From: Pagrus major
Lineage: Eukaryota; Chordata; Actinopteri; Spariformes; Sparidae
NCBI RefSeq assembly: GCF_040436345.1
Contig: NC_133223.1
Span: 6,113,847-6,177,846 of the forward strand
Reading direction: 5' to 3'
DNA: 64,000 bases
Positions 53,128 through 63,607 of the stretch are shown here, one piece after another; position 1 is the first letter of the stretch; each line of letters begins with the position of its first letter. Both the position numbers and the translations under genes were made by a program. The notes beneath the pieces were generated by a model. That model saw nothing but the letters and a program-made list of their open reading frames with translations, did not search any database and was not told the origin of the DNA.

Positions 53128-53224
53128 TAAAAATGGCAGTTGCTAACATGTGTCTAAATGAGACTACAGAGGTTGTCACGGACATAGAATGTCATCACAC
53201 CGAACATGGAGACCCACTAGTTCG
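53128..53224 (-). repeat. Continuation of TAAR C distal flank after Rex3
   Basis: Matches 27711-27806 upstream of TAAR B (ACAGAGGTTGTCACGGACAT) and ends at the same CTAGTTCGTC. Confidence 0.8.
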
Positions 53225-53412
53225 TCCATTATTTAATAGGCTTTGCTATGAAGTTATGTTGCTGTGGGCTTATATAATATTTCGAAATAATGGTAGTAAT
53301 AGCACTGGTAAAAAATTGTTTTGTTTTTTTTCTGCCCCCTTTGCAGTGGCCCCCGTGGATGACGGCGCCCTTAGCATTCGCCTATACAGCCTATGCCAAG
53401 GGCCGGCTCTGT
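53225..53412. repeat. Possible hAT right end
   Basis: Ends with CCTATGCCAAGGGCCGGCTC followed by TG; the reverse complement (CAGAGCCGGCCCTTGG) resembles the terminus of ZMYM-type hAT elements in fish. No left end was seen. Confidence 0.4.
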
Positions 53413-53769
53413 CTGTAGATTTGGTTTACTCACCAGTATTGCAGCCTTTCCATTGTTCAGATTTATCTTTTATATCTACAGTTACAGCCGCCTGGATTTT
53501 CCTCTCCCATCTGACTGCCTTTTGGCTGACAGCCAGCTGCCAGCCTAAAGGCAATTGGCCTTTAGGCACACCCCCTCCTCCTGGGGGTCTGCCTAGATTC
53601 CACTGTAGACACGTTCATACCTTCAATTGCAGGGTGTCACCATGAGATGGCGCTTCTCTCACACAAAACATATACAACATAGATACGCTTTAAACCTAAA
53701 CCATACTCTTCTACCCCATTACATCTCAGTGGCAAATATTACACTTTTATACCACTATATTTATTTTAA
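53413..53769. other. No recognised gene
   Basis: Spacer with short frames only. 53766-53769 is the TTAA target site of the following piggyBac element. Confidence 0.5.
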
Positions 53770-54728
53770 CCCTCTAGGCGCCAGAGTTTATTTAGGAAAA
53801 TATTCCGTTTGGATTGTAAGATTTCAAAAGGCTGTAGCTTGGAAGCGATGAGAGATAAATTCATAGTGTAAATGAGAAAAATATTCATAATGACCTAAAG
53901 TTTGTGATGGGAGTAAATTTAATCATCTAATTTGCATATTGTGACGTCACCAGGTGACTGAAAGTAACTTTCAGTAAAACTGATTTTTGAACATATTTAC
54001 ACAGAAAAAAAATATTTATATTGTCATCTCATCCTCAAAATAAAGGAACAGGAGTTTGATTGGAGTAAATTTACTAATATAATTTGTATGTCACCAGGTA
54101 AAATTCAGTAAAACGGAATTCTGAACATATTTACACAGTAGATTTTTTTTTTTTCATCCTCTCATCCTCAGAGTAAGTGAACAGGAATCTGATAGGAGTA
54201 AATGTCCTAATCTAACTTGTAAAAAGAAAAGAAAACTCTCGCCGTGATCAGCGTGTGCTGCTTGTGTGACAGTGTGCGCAGCTGCAGCATCGTCAGTCAC
54301 TCGTCTCTGACGAGCGATCGTCATCAGAGGGCAAATCGTCCCCTTCTGAATCGCGATCAGCAAAGATCTGTGCAAGCACCTCATCCGCACTGTAAAGTCT
54401 TTTGGGCATTTTGTTTTTTATTACAAAAATCGCTATCTGTCTCTCGATCTGTCCAGCACACTTCCGCCACCGCTCCGCGGCTCTCTCCTCTCCCACTCTG
54501 CCTGCTTAGCCGCTGCCGCTCCGACAGCCGGTGTCGGGTTTCAAACTTTTTTTTCTCAGGTATTTTGCATAGAAACACACCCCCAAATGACGTCAGGATT
54601 GAAGCTGAATCTATTGGCTATCTAGTGGTAGCAAGCAGTAACAGCACAAGGCAGTAGATTTAAAGATACAGGCTGTTTTAATGAGCAATGTTGCCTGTCG
54701 CAATAATGCGACTTTGGCGCCTAGAGGG
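53770..54728 (-). mobile_element. Non-autonomous piggyBac element with TTAA duplication
   Basis: 959 bases flanked by TTAA on both sides (53766-53769, 54729-54732). Ends are inverted: CCCTCTAGGCGCCAGAG and CCCTCTAGGCGCCAAAG. The minus strand keeps a 5' untranslated region and the first about 60 codons of a transposase (MPKRLYSADEVLAQIFADRD, from about 54410); the rest of the transposase is gone and the 3' end sequence follows. An internal deletion derivative of an autonomous piggyBac. Confidence 0.88.
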
Positions 54729-54732
54729 TTAA

Positions 54733-55090
54733 AGCTTTAGTTAGTTTAGTTCGCGTTAGCCTTACTGGTTGCTGTACTTACTTTATTTATATTTTATATG
54801 GATAATCTAAAGCTGTAGCTAGGTTATATTTTCATAGGTTAAGCCACCCAGCAGTATATACAGTTATTAAAATTAGTTAATCCTTTGTCTGCTGCAACCC
54901 TAAAGTTATGAACACATTAATGCATCAATAGTTATAATTTGAGAATATACTATACGTATTTTATTCTGAAATGGACCATTTGTTTATTCAGTCATGAAAA
55001 CTAAGACCGTTTGTTTATTAAGTGTGTTTAAGCACATGAAATCAGTCAATGAAGATCTTTCTACTCTGATTAAAATGTCTTTCTCTGATG
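54733..55090. other. No recognised gene
   Basis: AT-rich spacer between the piggyBac derivative and a tRNA-like SINE. Confidence 0.5.
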
Positions 55091-55092
55091 CA

Positions 55093-55180
55093 TCCCAGCA
55101 GCTCAGTTGGTATAGCGTGCAACCCATATACAGACACCCTGCAGAGGCCCAGGGTTTGAGCCCGACCACTGGTCTCTTGC
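55093..55180 (+). repeat. tRNA-derived SINE head
   Basis: Box A-like CAGCTCAGTTGGTATAGCG at 55098-55116 and box B-like GGTTTGAGCCC at 55153-55163, spaced as in tRNA promoters. It lacks a foldable tRNA anticodon arm, so a SINE head or tRNA relic is more likely than a working tRNA gene. Confidence 0.6.
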
Positions 55181-56090
55181 TCCTCCCTTCATTCCTCAAG
55201 CCACTCCGCCAAGAGAAGTGAAACATTTCTCCCCCAACCAACTTGTTTTACAGTTTCATTAGAGTGTTTTTAGCCTCCACTTTCACAATATATAAACAAA
55301 ATGGCGGGGACTTCAGGTTCATGAGCTTTTCTCTATTTTAGCTAGACGAAGACGAAGTACTAGACGAAAAATGCATAGCATGTTAGGGGATGAATAGGCA
55401 GTGTAGTAACAGATTCTTGCTTTATGTGTTATCAGCACAGCCAGGTTTAGACAGTTTGAGGAGTTTAGAGAGCGCACGGTGGCTCTCACTCTCGAGATCT
55501 GTCTGTGCTCTTTGTGTCTGTGGATGCGCACTGCCAAAATGTGGGGCAAAATTCTCTAGTCGATTCAACAGCCCTCCAGCCGCCAGATGAGTGTGGGGGG
55601 CTAGGAGACCTTTTGAGATGTCCATTGAATAAGAACAAAGGGGTGCACTGTAATGCTAATATTGTGTTTGCCCTCTGTCACCTCCCAAGATACACAGAGG
55701 ATGTTCCTGAAGACACTTTTATAAACTGATTGCATAGAATACACAACAAGCTAAGACTCTTTAAATCCCATGCATGTCTTCCATGACCACTACCTGCCGA
55801 GGCATCAATATGCAAAGCAAGATGAACCTTCCATGACAGACAAAGGAAAAGCCACCTCAAGGTTTTGGTTCACAACCCGCCTCTGAGTCCCCTGCAAATT
55901 ATGTGGACCCCCTACTCAGCTGTACACCTTTCACTGCTTCCATGTTGGTGCTGCTCTTTTGGTCCCAGCATCCACTCTGAAAGCTACAGGTCATTGGTCA
56001 TCTGCAGCCTCGAATTACATTTGCCCTGGAGTGAATGAGATAACCTGAGCTCAAAAGCTATGAGTGCTGATACTTAGAGAGATACATATA
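55181..56090. other. No recognised gene
   Basis: 55500-56030 has GC and codon-like texture, but frames are short and no domain is recognised. Perhaps a decayed element internal region. Confidence 0.4.
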
Positions 56091-56141
56091 CACATATACA
56101 TTTGAAAACGGTAATTTTGACCGTTTTCAAATGTATATGTG
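56091..56141. repeat. Perfect 22-bp-arm inverted repeat
   Basis: Arms 56091-56112 and 56120-56141 are exact reverse complements (CACATATACATTTGAAAACG then GT), with a 7-base loop AATTTTG. It lies upstream of a piggyBac gene whose other side has GCAGTCAAAATGACTGC, so these may be sub-terminal hairpins of that element. Confidence 0.92.
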
Positions 56142-56590
56142 CAATAACTTTGTTGAATGAAAAAATGCAATACTGCTGTCACCTGACTTTTCCTAAAAGT
56201 GTCTACATTTTAATTTAAAATAGTTTTTTATATAAATTACACAAAAGACAAAGAAAATATGATATGTTTTACCTATTTCGGCCATAAGCGGTCATATTGA
56301 CCGCCAGTGACCGCACATCATTTCGCGGGGTTTAATTGTTAAATTTTTCACGCGGTTTGCTGCTTTCATTGTCTCTCTTGTCTCCAACTTTGTTAGTGGT
56401 CTCCAGCTGTGCTTCTTTGCGAATTTACTTGTACTTTACTTGGCTTTCCCAGGCGGCTACGGCATACAACGCTCAAGGTGAGCTCCGCTTGCTAGGTGCC
56501 CTGCGCTAAGTTATAGCCTGGGCTATTCCCTTATTCTGCTGCTCATATTTTTAATATTATTATTGTTATTATTGTTATTAGGCTATTATT

Positions 56591-58482
56591 GTTGTTCTAG
56601 GCCTCCCCGAACCAGCTCTTGAGCCCACTGGAGTGCTCAGTCCGCCATTGGTGTCATCTCAGCCGGAGGTGGCTGTGGAAAAGGGGAAGGATGGGACGGT
56701 GTGGATGGTCCTTCAGCCAGATGGATGTTAATTACTCCTTTCATCTGCAAGCTGACTGTTGTCAGAAAAGAGGCCCTTGGAGCCTCTCCCCTCTTCACCT
56801 GGCAAGGAGGACGTTGTTGTCTTTACAATAAAACCGTCTAATAGATGATTCCCAGGAGACCATCTACCGTTATTTACAACTTTTAACACCATTAACACCA
56901 TTTTTTTAACAAATTAGGAAACAGTAAAAGTAGTTCATAAAACTGATTTTCCCCACGTTTCTCTGCGATGAAGTTTGGCTAAGATCAAGTTTTAATGTTT
57001 AATGTGTCCTGTGTTCGGTGGAACCACAGCACCTCCTGATGGTGAGTCCTGGTACGATTGGGATAGACCTTCAGGAGATCTTTTGTTTAATACGTTTTTT
57101 GTTATTACCAGTAAATGTCTCTGATACATCTAGTTAATAAACATATTTAACCGTATGTCGTTGTCTGTGCAGGTTTGTTTTTAATGTGAAAATGATTTAA
57201 AATTGATTAGAATTGTTACAAGTTAACCTTGTCCAGTCGGATTTGATTAATTTCCTTCCAGATTATTCAAATAGACAAAACAACGGAGGTGGTGCCCCAT
57301 TTACGAGTGCTTTATTGATCGCCAGTGATTAATAAATTACATTTATTATTAGTGTATCTCCTACATATGTCCGTGGCACACAGTGCGCCAAAAACATTGA
57401 ACTCAACAGTCTGTGGTCTGAGGAATGGGGCTTCCCATTTTCAGACAAACCATGGCAAGAAATTGCTTCAGGGACATAATGAGGTTCCTGCGTTTGACAG
57501 GAAGGAGACCCGATGTGTGCATCTGCAGGACAACAAGTTTGCCCTGGTGCAGGCCACATGGGACAGGTTCATCCAGAACAGTGTAGCCTGCTACAAACCC
57601 AGCACCAATATCACGATTGATGAGCAGCTGTTCCCCACAAAGGCCCGCTGCAAGTTCACCCAATATATGGAGAATAAGCCCGATAAATTCAGCATCAAAT
57701 TTTGGTTGGCTGCAGATGTCGACTCCAAATACATGTTGAACGGGTGTGTTGCTGAGACTGGCGGAACCATTCCTGGGGAGGGGAAGAAACATTACCACAG
57801 ACAATTTCTTCACATCCTTAAAACTGGCCACCGCCTTACAGGCAAAGAAGACCAGCCTGGTTGGCACCATGGGCAAACAAAAACGGGAGTTGCCCCCCTC
57901 CGTGAAACAGCACGCGGAGCTGTTCAACACGAAGGTGCTGAAGTGTGGTGATGCGACTCTGACTGTGTACCAGGGAAAGCCGAGGAAGAATGTCTGCATT
58001 CTGAGCACCGTGCACACAGGTGTGGCCACCTTAAGTGGGGCGAAGGCAAAGCCAGAGTCTGTGATGTACTATGACAACACGAAGTACGGCGTGGACGTCC
58101 TGGATCAGATGGCGAGGGCATACTCCGTCAAAGGCGGTACGCTAAGATGGCCAGTGGTGGTCTTCTATAACATCCTAGACCTGGCTGGGATCAATGCCCA
58201 CATCTTATTCAAGGAGTGCACCAGCAACAGTATAGCCCAGAGGAAATTTCTGCAGCAACTGGCAGAGGAGCTGAGGGGAGAATACACGGCAGTCGGCACA
58301 AGGTGGGCAGCAGCGGAAGCAACCACCGCAGCAGCAGCAAACACAGAAACGGAGGCGGTGCCAGGTCCGAAAGAGCTGCAAAAAGAACAAAACATCGGAC
58401 ACTTGCAGCAAATGCCACAAGCCTGTGTGTGGCAATTGTGTGAGGAGAGCGGAGGTCATCTGTGTGGACTGTGATCATTGAT
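56591..58482 (+). pseudogene. piggyBac transposase pseudogene, PGBD4-like
   Basis: A possible first segment (GLPEPALEPTGVLSPP and KDGTVWMVLQPDG, 56595-56730). The main region from about 57400 reads WSEEWGFPF, ARNCFRDIMRFLR, DNKFALVQATWDRF, TIDEQLFPTKARCKFTQY (first Asp), KFWLAADVDSKYMLNG, then after a small deletion and frame change LRLAEPFLG, NITTDNFFTSLKLA (second Asp), VGTMGKQKRELPPS, GVDVLDQMARAYSV (third Asp region), VFYNILDLAGINAH. The Cys-rich C-terminal zinc region (TCSKCHKPVCGNCV, CVDCDH) is present but in another frame after about 58300. Several single-base frame changes make it dead. PiggyBac transposases use a DDD catalytic triad, all traceable here. Confidence 0.82.
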
Positions 58483-58929
58483 CGCAACAGTATTGTCCCT
58501 AAAAGTAATTAATGTAATGTTTATGAAATTTGGATTATATAATTGTATGTTGTTTTATTGTTCTATTGCGTAAACTTCTTTCTTGGCTCTTTTTTTGTTT
58601 TTGTTTTAGATCAGCTCGTTTCCAGCTTTTTCGATTATTATTATTTTTTTATTATATATGATTTAGTGTTAAAATAAAATGTTTCATAATCAAATAAGAT
58701 ACTTTTAATTGTTAATTTTCTTGTTCTGAGTTTTATCTATTAAAATCTTGTGTAAAAATATGCAATAATTAGTTTACTATGTGTGATGATATGAATATTG
58801 ATAAATGTATAATTAAACTTGTTACAATGTACATTTCGGTGTTATGTTGTTTTTAAAAAAAATATCATGACACAATGAATGCATTCATCACTCAATTGGG
58901 TATTTACATGAGAAATTATAGTTTAAAAT

Positions 58930-58996
58930 CTAGCAGTCAAAATGACTGCTCACGGCCGTTCTAGTAGTTTTGGAATTCCGGCCCTTCTAGTGTTAA
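58930..58996. mobile_element. Right end of piggyBac element
   Basis: A sub-terminal hairpin AGCAGTCAAAATGACTGCT near 58932 is followed by GGAATTCCGGCCCTTCTAGT and TG, then TTAA at 58993-58996. This fits a piggyBac 3' terminus for the gene at 56.6-58.5 kb. The left terminus was not found. Confidence 0.5.
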
Positions 58997-59053
58997 AGCA
59001 CTGCATTTGAGTGGTTGGCGAATGCACTGCACTGATTTAGGTATGACCTCACA

Positions 59054-59510
59054 TGATGCATGCGTGCATCTTTAAGATAATGCTCTCTGAGGTCCGCAGC
59101 AGGCTTGCTGATAACTCACATAATCCTTGGATGGCTTCTCACAGGATGTATGCTTGCATCTTTATTTAAGTAATACTTTCTGAAGTCTGCGACAGGCATG
59201 TTACTAGGTATTGATACTTCACATAATCGTAGAATTAGCTCCTACGTGATTCATGCTTCCATCTTTCTTCAGATAATCTTGCTGAGGTCTGCAGCAGGCT
59301 TGCTGCTACACATTGATACTTCACATAATTGTAAAATGGCCTCTCATATGATGCATGCTTGCATCTTATTCAGATAATCTTGATGAAGTCTGCAGCAGGC
59401 TTGCTGCTACACATTGATACTTCACATAATTGTAGAATGGCCTCTTACATGATGCATGCATCTCTAAGATAATGCTTCTGAGGTCTGCAGCAAGCTTGCT
59501 GCTATAAAGA
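59054..59510. repeat. Minisatellite, about 100-bp unit, five copies
   Basis: Units start near 59054, 59145, 59250, 59349 and 59451 with GATGCATGCNTGCATC-like heads. Each contains TCTGCAGCAGGCTTGCTG and TTGATACTTCACATAAT. Spacing 91-105 bases. The third and fourth units are most alike. No coding content. Confidence 0.9.
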
Positions 59511-60879
59511 GATGGTTTTACCATAGGCTATTGCTTACCATGGGCATTAGCATTGCTTGGCATTGGGCTCTGTTGTTTTGGGGGTTTTCTGCATTGTGCT
59601 CCCTGCTTTGGTTTAGCACGCTGCTTAGTCAATTCAGGGAGCATCTTAAGAGCGGAGCCGTCAGCAACAAGTATCACTGTATTCCATTTGTTGCAATAAA
59701 TGGTTTGACCTATGACAAGAGTGTTCCTGAATGAAATGAAGCTTAGCGTTAGTTCATGCAGGACATGGATCTCATTTGCCCCAGCTGTAAACAGCTGACA
59801 GAATGCCGATCGAATCATCGTTACCAATCAGTCTCACACCAATCACAGCTATTCTCACCACAAGGCAGTCCATTTAACTTTGGCTCCCTCCTCACTCATA
59901 ACCACTCCTAATAAAAAGCTGCCACACACTGCTGAAAAAAATTATTTCTCGGTTTTGACGAAATAATACAAATTATGGATTATTACGTCTTACTTGTTTA
60001 CGTTATACTGTGTTTGTTTACTGTCAAATGAAGACCATATTATTTCTTTCTTTTCTAGTATTTCTTCAAAACATTTGAGTATTTCATAAAAGTTCTCAGC
60101 TTAGTTCTGAATTTACTCTTCTTTCTAACTCGTATGCATTTAAAAGTGTCCACATACAAAATGGCTGCATTACAGGCCTGGTATACCCACCAGACACACA
60201 GTACCAAGCATGGTGGACTGGAGACTGTAATATTCTTATGTAAATATAAACATCCGAAAATACTACTTGGTTAGGACTTTAAACTTTTTCTTTTCAAATC
60301 ATTTGTTGTTAGAGTACACAGTCAGCACAACACAAATGTGTCACAGTTCAGAAAAGGCCACACAATTATGGAGTCAAATCAAGGCTAAAAGCTTTGTTAA
60401 TTTGAAACTGAAAGTTCAAGTTTTGAACTTGATTTATAAAAAAAATCTAAAACATTGTCAAAATAAAAATTAGTGAAGGAAGAGGTTCATTTCAAATTGA
60501 ATAAAAACATTTTTGATTGAATTCTGATTTTCTTTTGAATAAATCTTTTTTAATTTTCACTTTTTTTCAGTTGCAGATTTTATGTTTTCAGATTCAGATT
60601 TTGGTTTTTTTTCACATTCAGTCTCATTTTTTTGGTTTTATATATTTATTTGACTTTCAGATCCTCTTTTTTAAAGTTTCGGATTTTTGGCCCTGATCTG
60701 GCGTTGGGGGCGTGGCATCAACTGAGAGGGGCAGTTTTCCCTTCAGGAAATGTGGGTACTTTGAGAAACATGACTCAACACTTTCTATACACTGTATTGT
60801 AAATGAAAATAAACAAACCAGCAGTAGCTTCACACAGTCATTCTTAGAGAAGATCATATTGTAGTCTACATAATGTGAC
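59511..60879. other. No gene; 3' flank of TAAR D from about 59970
   Basis: 59970-60230 resembles 49360-49600 near TAAR C. 60460-60660 is AT-rich, with repeated GATTTT and CAGATT words. No gene recognised. Confidence 0.5.
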
Positions 60880-61095
60880 TGATCAGCCAAAACGTTAAAA
60901 CCATTGTCATCAATCAGCCACAACATTTCAAAGTCATCAGATAAAGCCGTTGCCATGAGGGGGTGTACTTGGTCTGCAGCCGTGCCTAGATAGTTGCTAA
61001 TCTCTGTCAAAGAACATCCACTTGACCACTTAGCAGAACATTGCAAAGAATCATTACAAATGATCAATGTCATTCACTTCACCTGTAGGCAGTTT
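60880..61095. mobile_element. Short Tc1/mariner-type fragment
   Basis: Begins TGATCAGCCAAAACGTTAAA and includes a second such end (CAATCAGCCACAACATTTC), then GCCATGAGGGGGTGTACTTG and CATTCACTTCACCTG. These match, on the minus strand, parts of the Tc1-like element at 63020-63607. A rearranged internal-deletion derivative. Confidence 0.65.
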
Positions 61096-61203
61096 TGACC
61101 GTATATGATCTTGTGTATGATCTTGCAGTATTTAATTACTTTTCACCATGACCAAGCACATTTTTCATTCATGCTGAGGGTCTAATTTCTAATTTCAGTC
61201 TTT

Positions 61204-62417
61204 CTACAGTATGTTCACCTCACAGGAGTCAGGCTGCAGTATCTTAAATGTAACTATGAGCTTAATTGATTTTCTAAACCAAGTATAAAACAGGGCATAT
61301 ATTACAGGGTTTAGGCAGGAGTTAAAACTGTACATGCATATTACAAAGGCAGCAGATGAAGCATTGAGCAAGTTATCTTGGCCTGTAAGAACAACACAAT
61401 AATATGGGCAGAGACATATTAGAAACACAACTACAACAACACCAAGAGTCCTGGCTGCTTTCATTTCAGATTACTTTGCAGTTACTTTCCCTGATTGTGT
61501 GACAGCTGCAATATGAGACCGCATGGCACGAGCCTGAGACACAGCCACCACAAATACTCTCATATACAAAACAATAATAACAGTAATGGGAACAATGAAG
61601 GATAAAATGAGATCTGCAAGTCCAGTAATGTAATTAATGACCAATATACACTCCCCAATGCAGGAGTGATACCTGCCTGGTTCTTTCATTATATCCTTCA
61701 GGATCAGACTTTGAAAAATTACAGAGCATATCCAACACAGACAAACACACACCTGAACTCTTTTTTGTGTGATTTCACTGTAGTAATGCAGAGGATGACA
61801 TATAGCCACATAGCGGTCAACAGATACGAGCACCATGGTTCCTACTGAGGCAGAGGTAACAATATATGCTACATACTGATACAGAGTACACATGAGGTCA
61901 CCGAGGAACCAGCAGCCATCTATGAGCATAATTGGAAAAAACATGAAGAGGCCCATGTAGAAATCTGTGACAGCCAGAGAGAGGAGGAGGAGGTTGGTGG
62001 GGGTGTGGAGCTGCCTGGAGAGGAAGCAATATATTTATCATTATTAATCATATCAATCATCATTCAGATAACAGCAGATCCAGCACATGACTGAAATACA
62101 ATCAGATTACTATTTGTCATAGTTTAATATCAGGCAATACTTTTTATTACTATACATTATCATCATATATTAATGAATGTCTACTTGAAGTGGGAGATGG
62201 AAATGATGACCAGCAGGTTAAGAGCTGCAGTGAGCAGAGAGATGAAGGACAGCAGAATGTAAATCAGCATGGTCTCAAAGTGAGGACGTATTGGCTTCCT
62301 GCAGGAGCTGTTGAGGAGTTGTGGAAAGCAGAGTTCAGTTCCCTCCAAGGTCTCCATCACCAGAGAGAGGAGAACCTGCTGAGCTCTGGCAGCTTTTTGA
62401 CCAAAGCTTTCCATCAT
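61204..62417 (-). pseudogene. TAAR D, complete but for one in-frame stop
   Basis: Exon 1 62417-62185 and exon 2 62014-61204 (811 bases, same as A and B), intron 170 bases with GT/AG ends. Every feature of A is present: NSSC site, Cys3.25, DRY, Ala3.32, Asp5.42 (GLADLILSFIVP), NPxxY and the TAAR TM7 signature. Codon 259, in intracellular loop 3, is TAA where A and B have AAA (61471-61473), so the product would end before TM6. A single lesion implies very recent loss, a segregating allele or an assembly error. An internal Met after the stop could only yield a two-TM fragment. Confidence 0.9.
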
Positions 62418-62595
62418 ACAACTAATTTATCACTATCCTTCCGGCCCAGCACTCCTTCCTCCTCACCTCTGCTGCTTTGTTCTTCTCCATAGAGATTGAA
62501 GTATTAGGCCTTTTACGCTCATCATTCTCAGTGTTGATGACTTTGGTATCTCCTCCTTTGCCCATCTGCCATCGGCCATCTGCCAGATGTCTGAG
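62418..62595 (-). promoter_or_regulatory. 5' flank of TAAR D, shared block
   Basis: Collinear with 13440-13620, 26892-27060 and 50351-50540. Similarity fades after the CATCTGCCAGATGTC string. Possible promoter region by position only. Confidence 0.4.
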
Positions 62596-63019
62596 CTCAA
62601 TGTTGTACCCATTGTATCACACCTGGTGGAAATCCCATCAAAAGTACATGACTTGTCTGTTTCTGGTTCAGTTTTGGGGAAAGTTATGGTTTCATTTGGA
62701 GTTAGCTGTCGATTTAAGCAAACTCACATTGACAGCGACATTGACAGCGTTTAGTGAACGTCTTTTCATGTCTTATATGAATCTGGAAAAACAATGGATG
62801 TAAACTGCAACTTAACTGGTGCACGGTATTTTATTTTTGTCTAGAAATGCTAGCTGACAAGCCAAAATGCTAATATCAGGGAAATGCAAAAAGTGTACTA
62901 GAAAGAGTAAGTAGTTTTAAGTAACCCTGACATAAATCAGTAGATTGTGGTTATTCAATAAGACAAACAAAAGCCCACAAAAATTACTGCAATGTGCAAA
63001 CACAGAATTAGTGTTGAAT
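62596..63019. other. No recognised gene
   Basis: AT-rich spacer with no recognisable domain. Confidence 0.5.
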
Positions 63020-63607
63020 ATACATCAATAAGCCACAACATTAAAACCACAGGCAGGTGAAGTGAATATTATTTACCATCTCGTTACAATCAAAACTTCT
63101 GCTGGGAAACCTTTGGTCCTGACTTGAGATACACCACCCACCCAATCATGGTTGCAGACCAAGTACACCCCCTCATGGCAATGGCACTCCCCAATGGCAG
63201 TGTACCCCCTCAGCAGAGCAATGCACCCTGCAACACTGCAAAAACAGTTCAGGAATGGTCCGAGGAGGTCAAGGTGTTGAACTGGCCTCCAGATTTCCCA
63301 GATCCCAATCAGTTTGTGCATCCGTGGGATGTGCCAGAACATGTCTGATCTGTGGAGGCACCAGATTGGACTTGGCTCTAACCCGTTAATGCATGAGCAC
63401 AGGCCCTCTGAGGGATTCCTATCGTTTCTGTCAGTGGGGGAGTCCCGTAGACATGTGGGGGTGGTATTGGTCTACAATGGTGTTTGGGTGGGTGATTCCG
63501 TGTCAAGTGGCATCCACATAAATGCCAGGTCCCAAGGTTTCCCAGCAGATCAATGTTTGTTGGTTCATTTGTTAGTGGTTTTAATGTTGTGGCTGATTGG
63601 TGTATAG
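63020..63607 (+). mobile_element. Internally deleted Tc1-like transposon
   Basis: Ends are inverted: left ATACATCAATAAGCCACAAC, right (minus strand) ATACACCAATCAGCCACAAC, flanked by TA-like dinucleotides. Inside, 63149-63345 encodes a piece of Tc1 transposase (VADQVHPLMAMALPNGS and KVLNWPPDFPDPNQF). The QDN motif has become QSN and the IEHLWD-type motif QFVHPWD, so two catalytic residues are lost. Most of the N-terminal half is deleted. Confidence 0.8.

Noticed and set aside
55093-55180. Functional tRNA gene
   Set aside because: Box A- and B-like words are present, but I cannot form acceptor and anticodon stems; a SINE head fits better.
59054-59510. CRISPR-like array
   Set aside because: Units are contiguous 100-bp repeats without spacers, in a vertebrate genome; it is a minisatellite.
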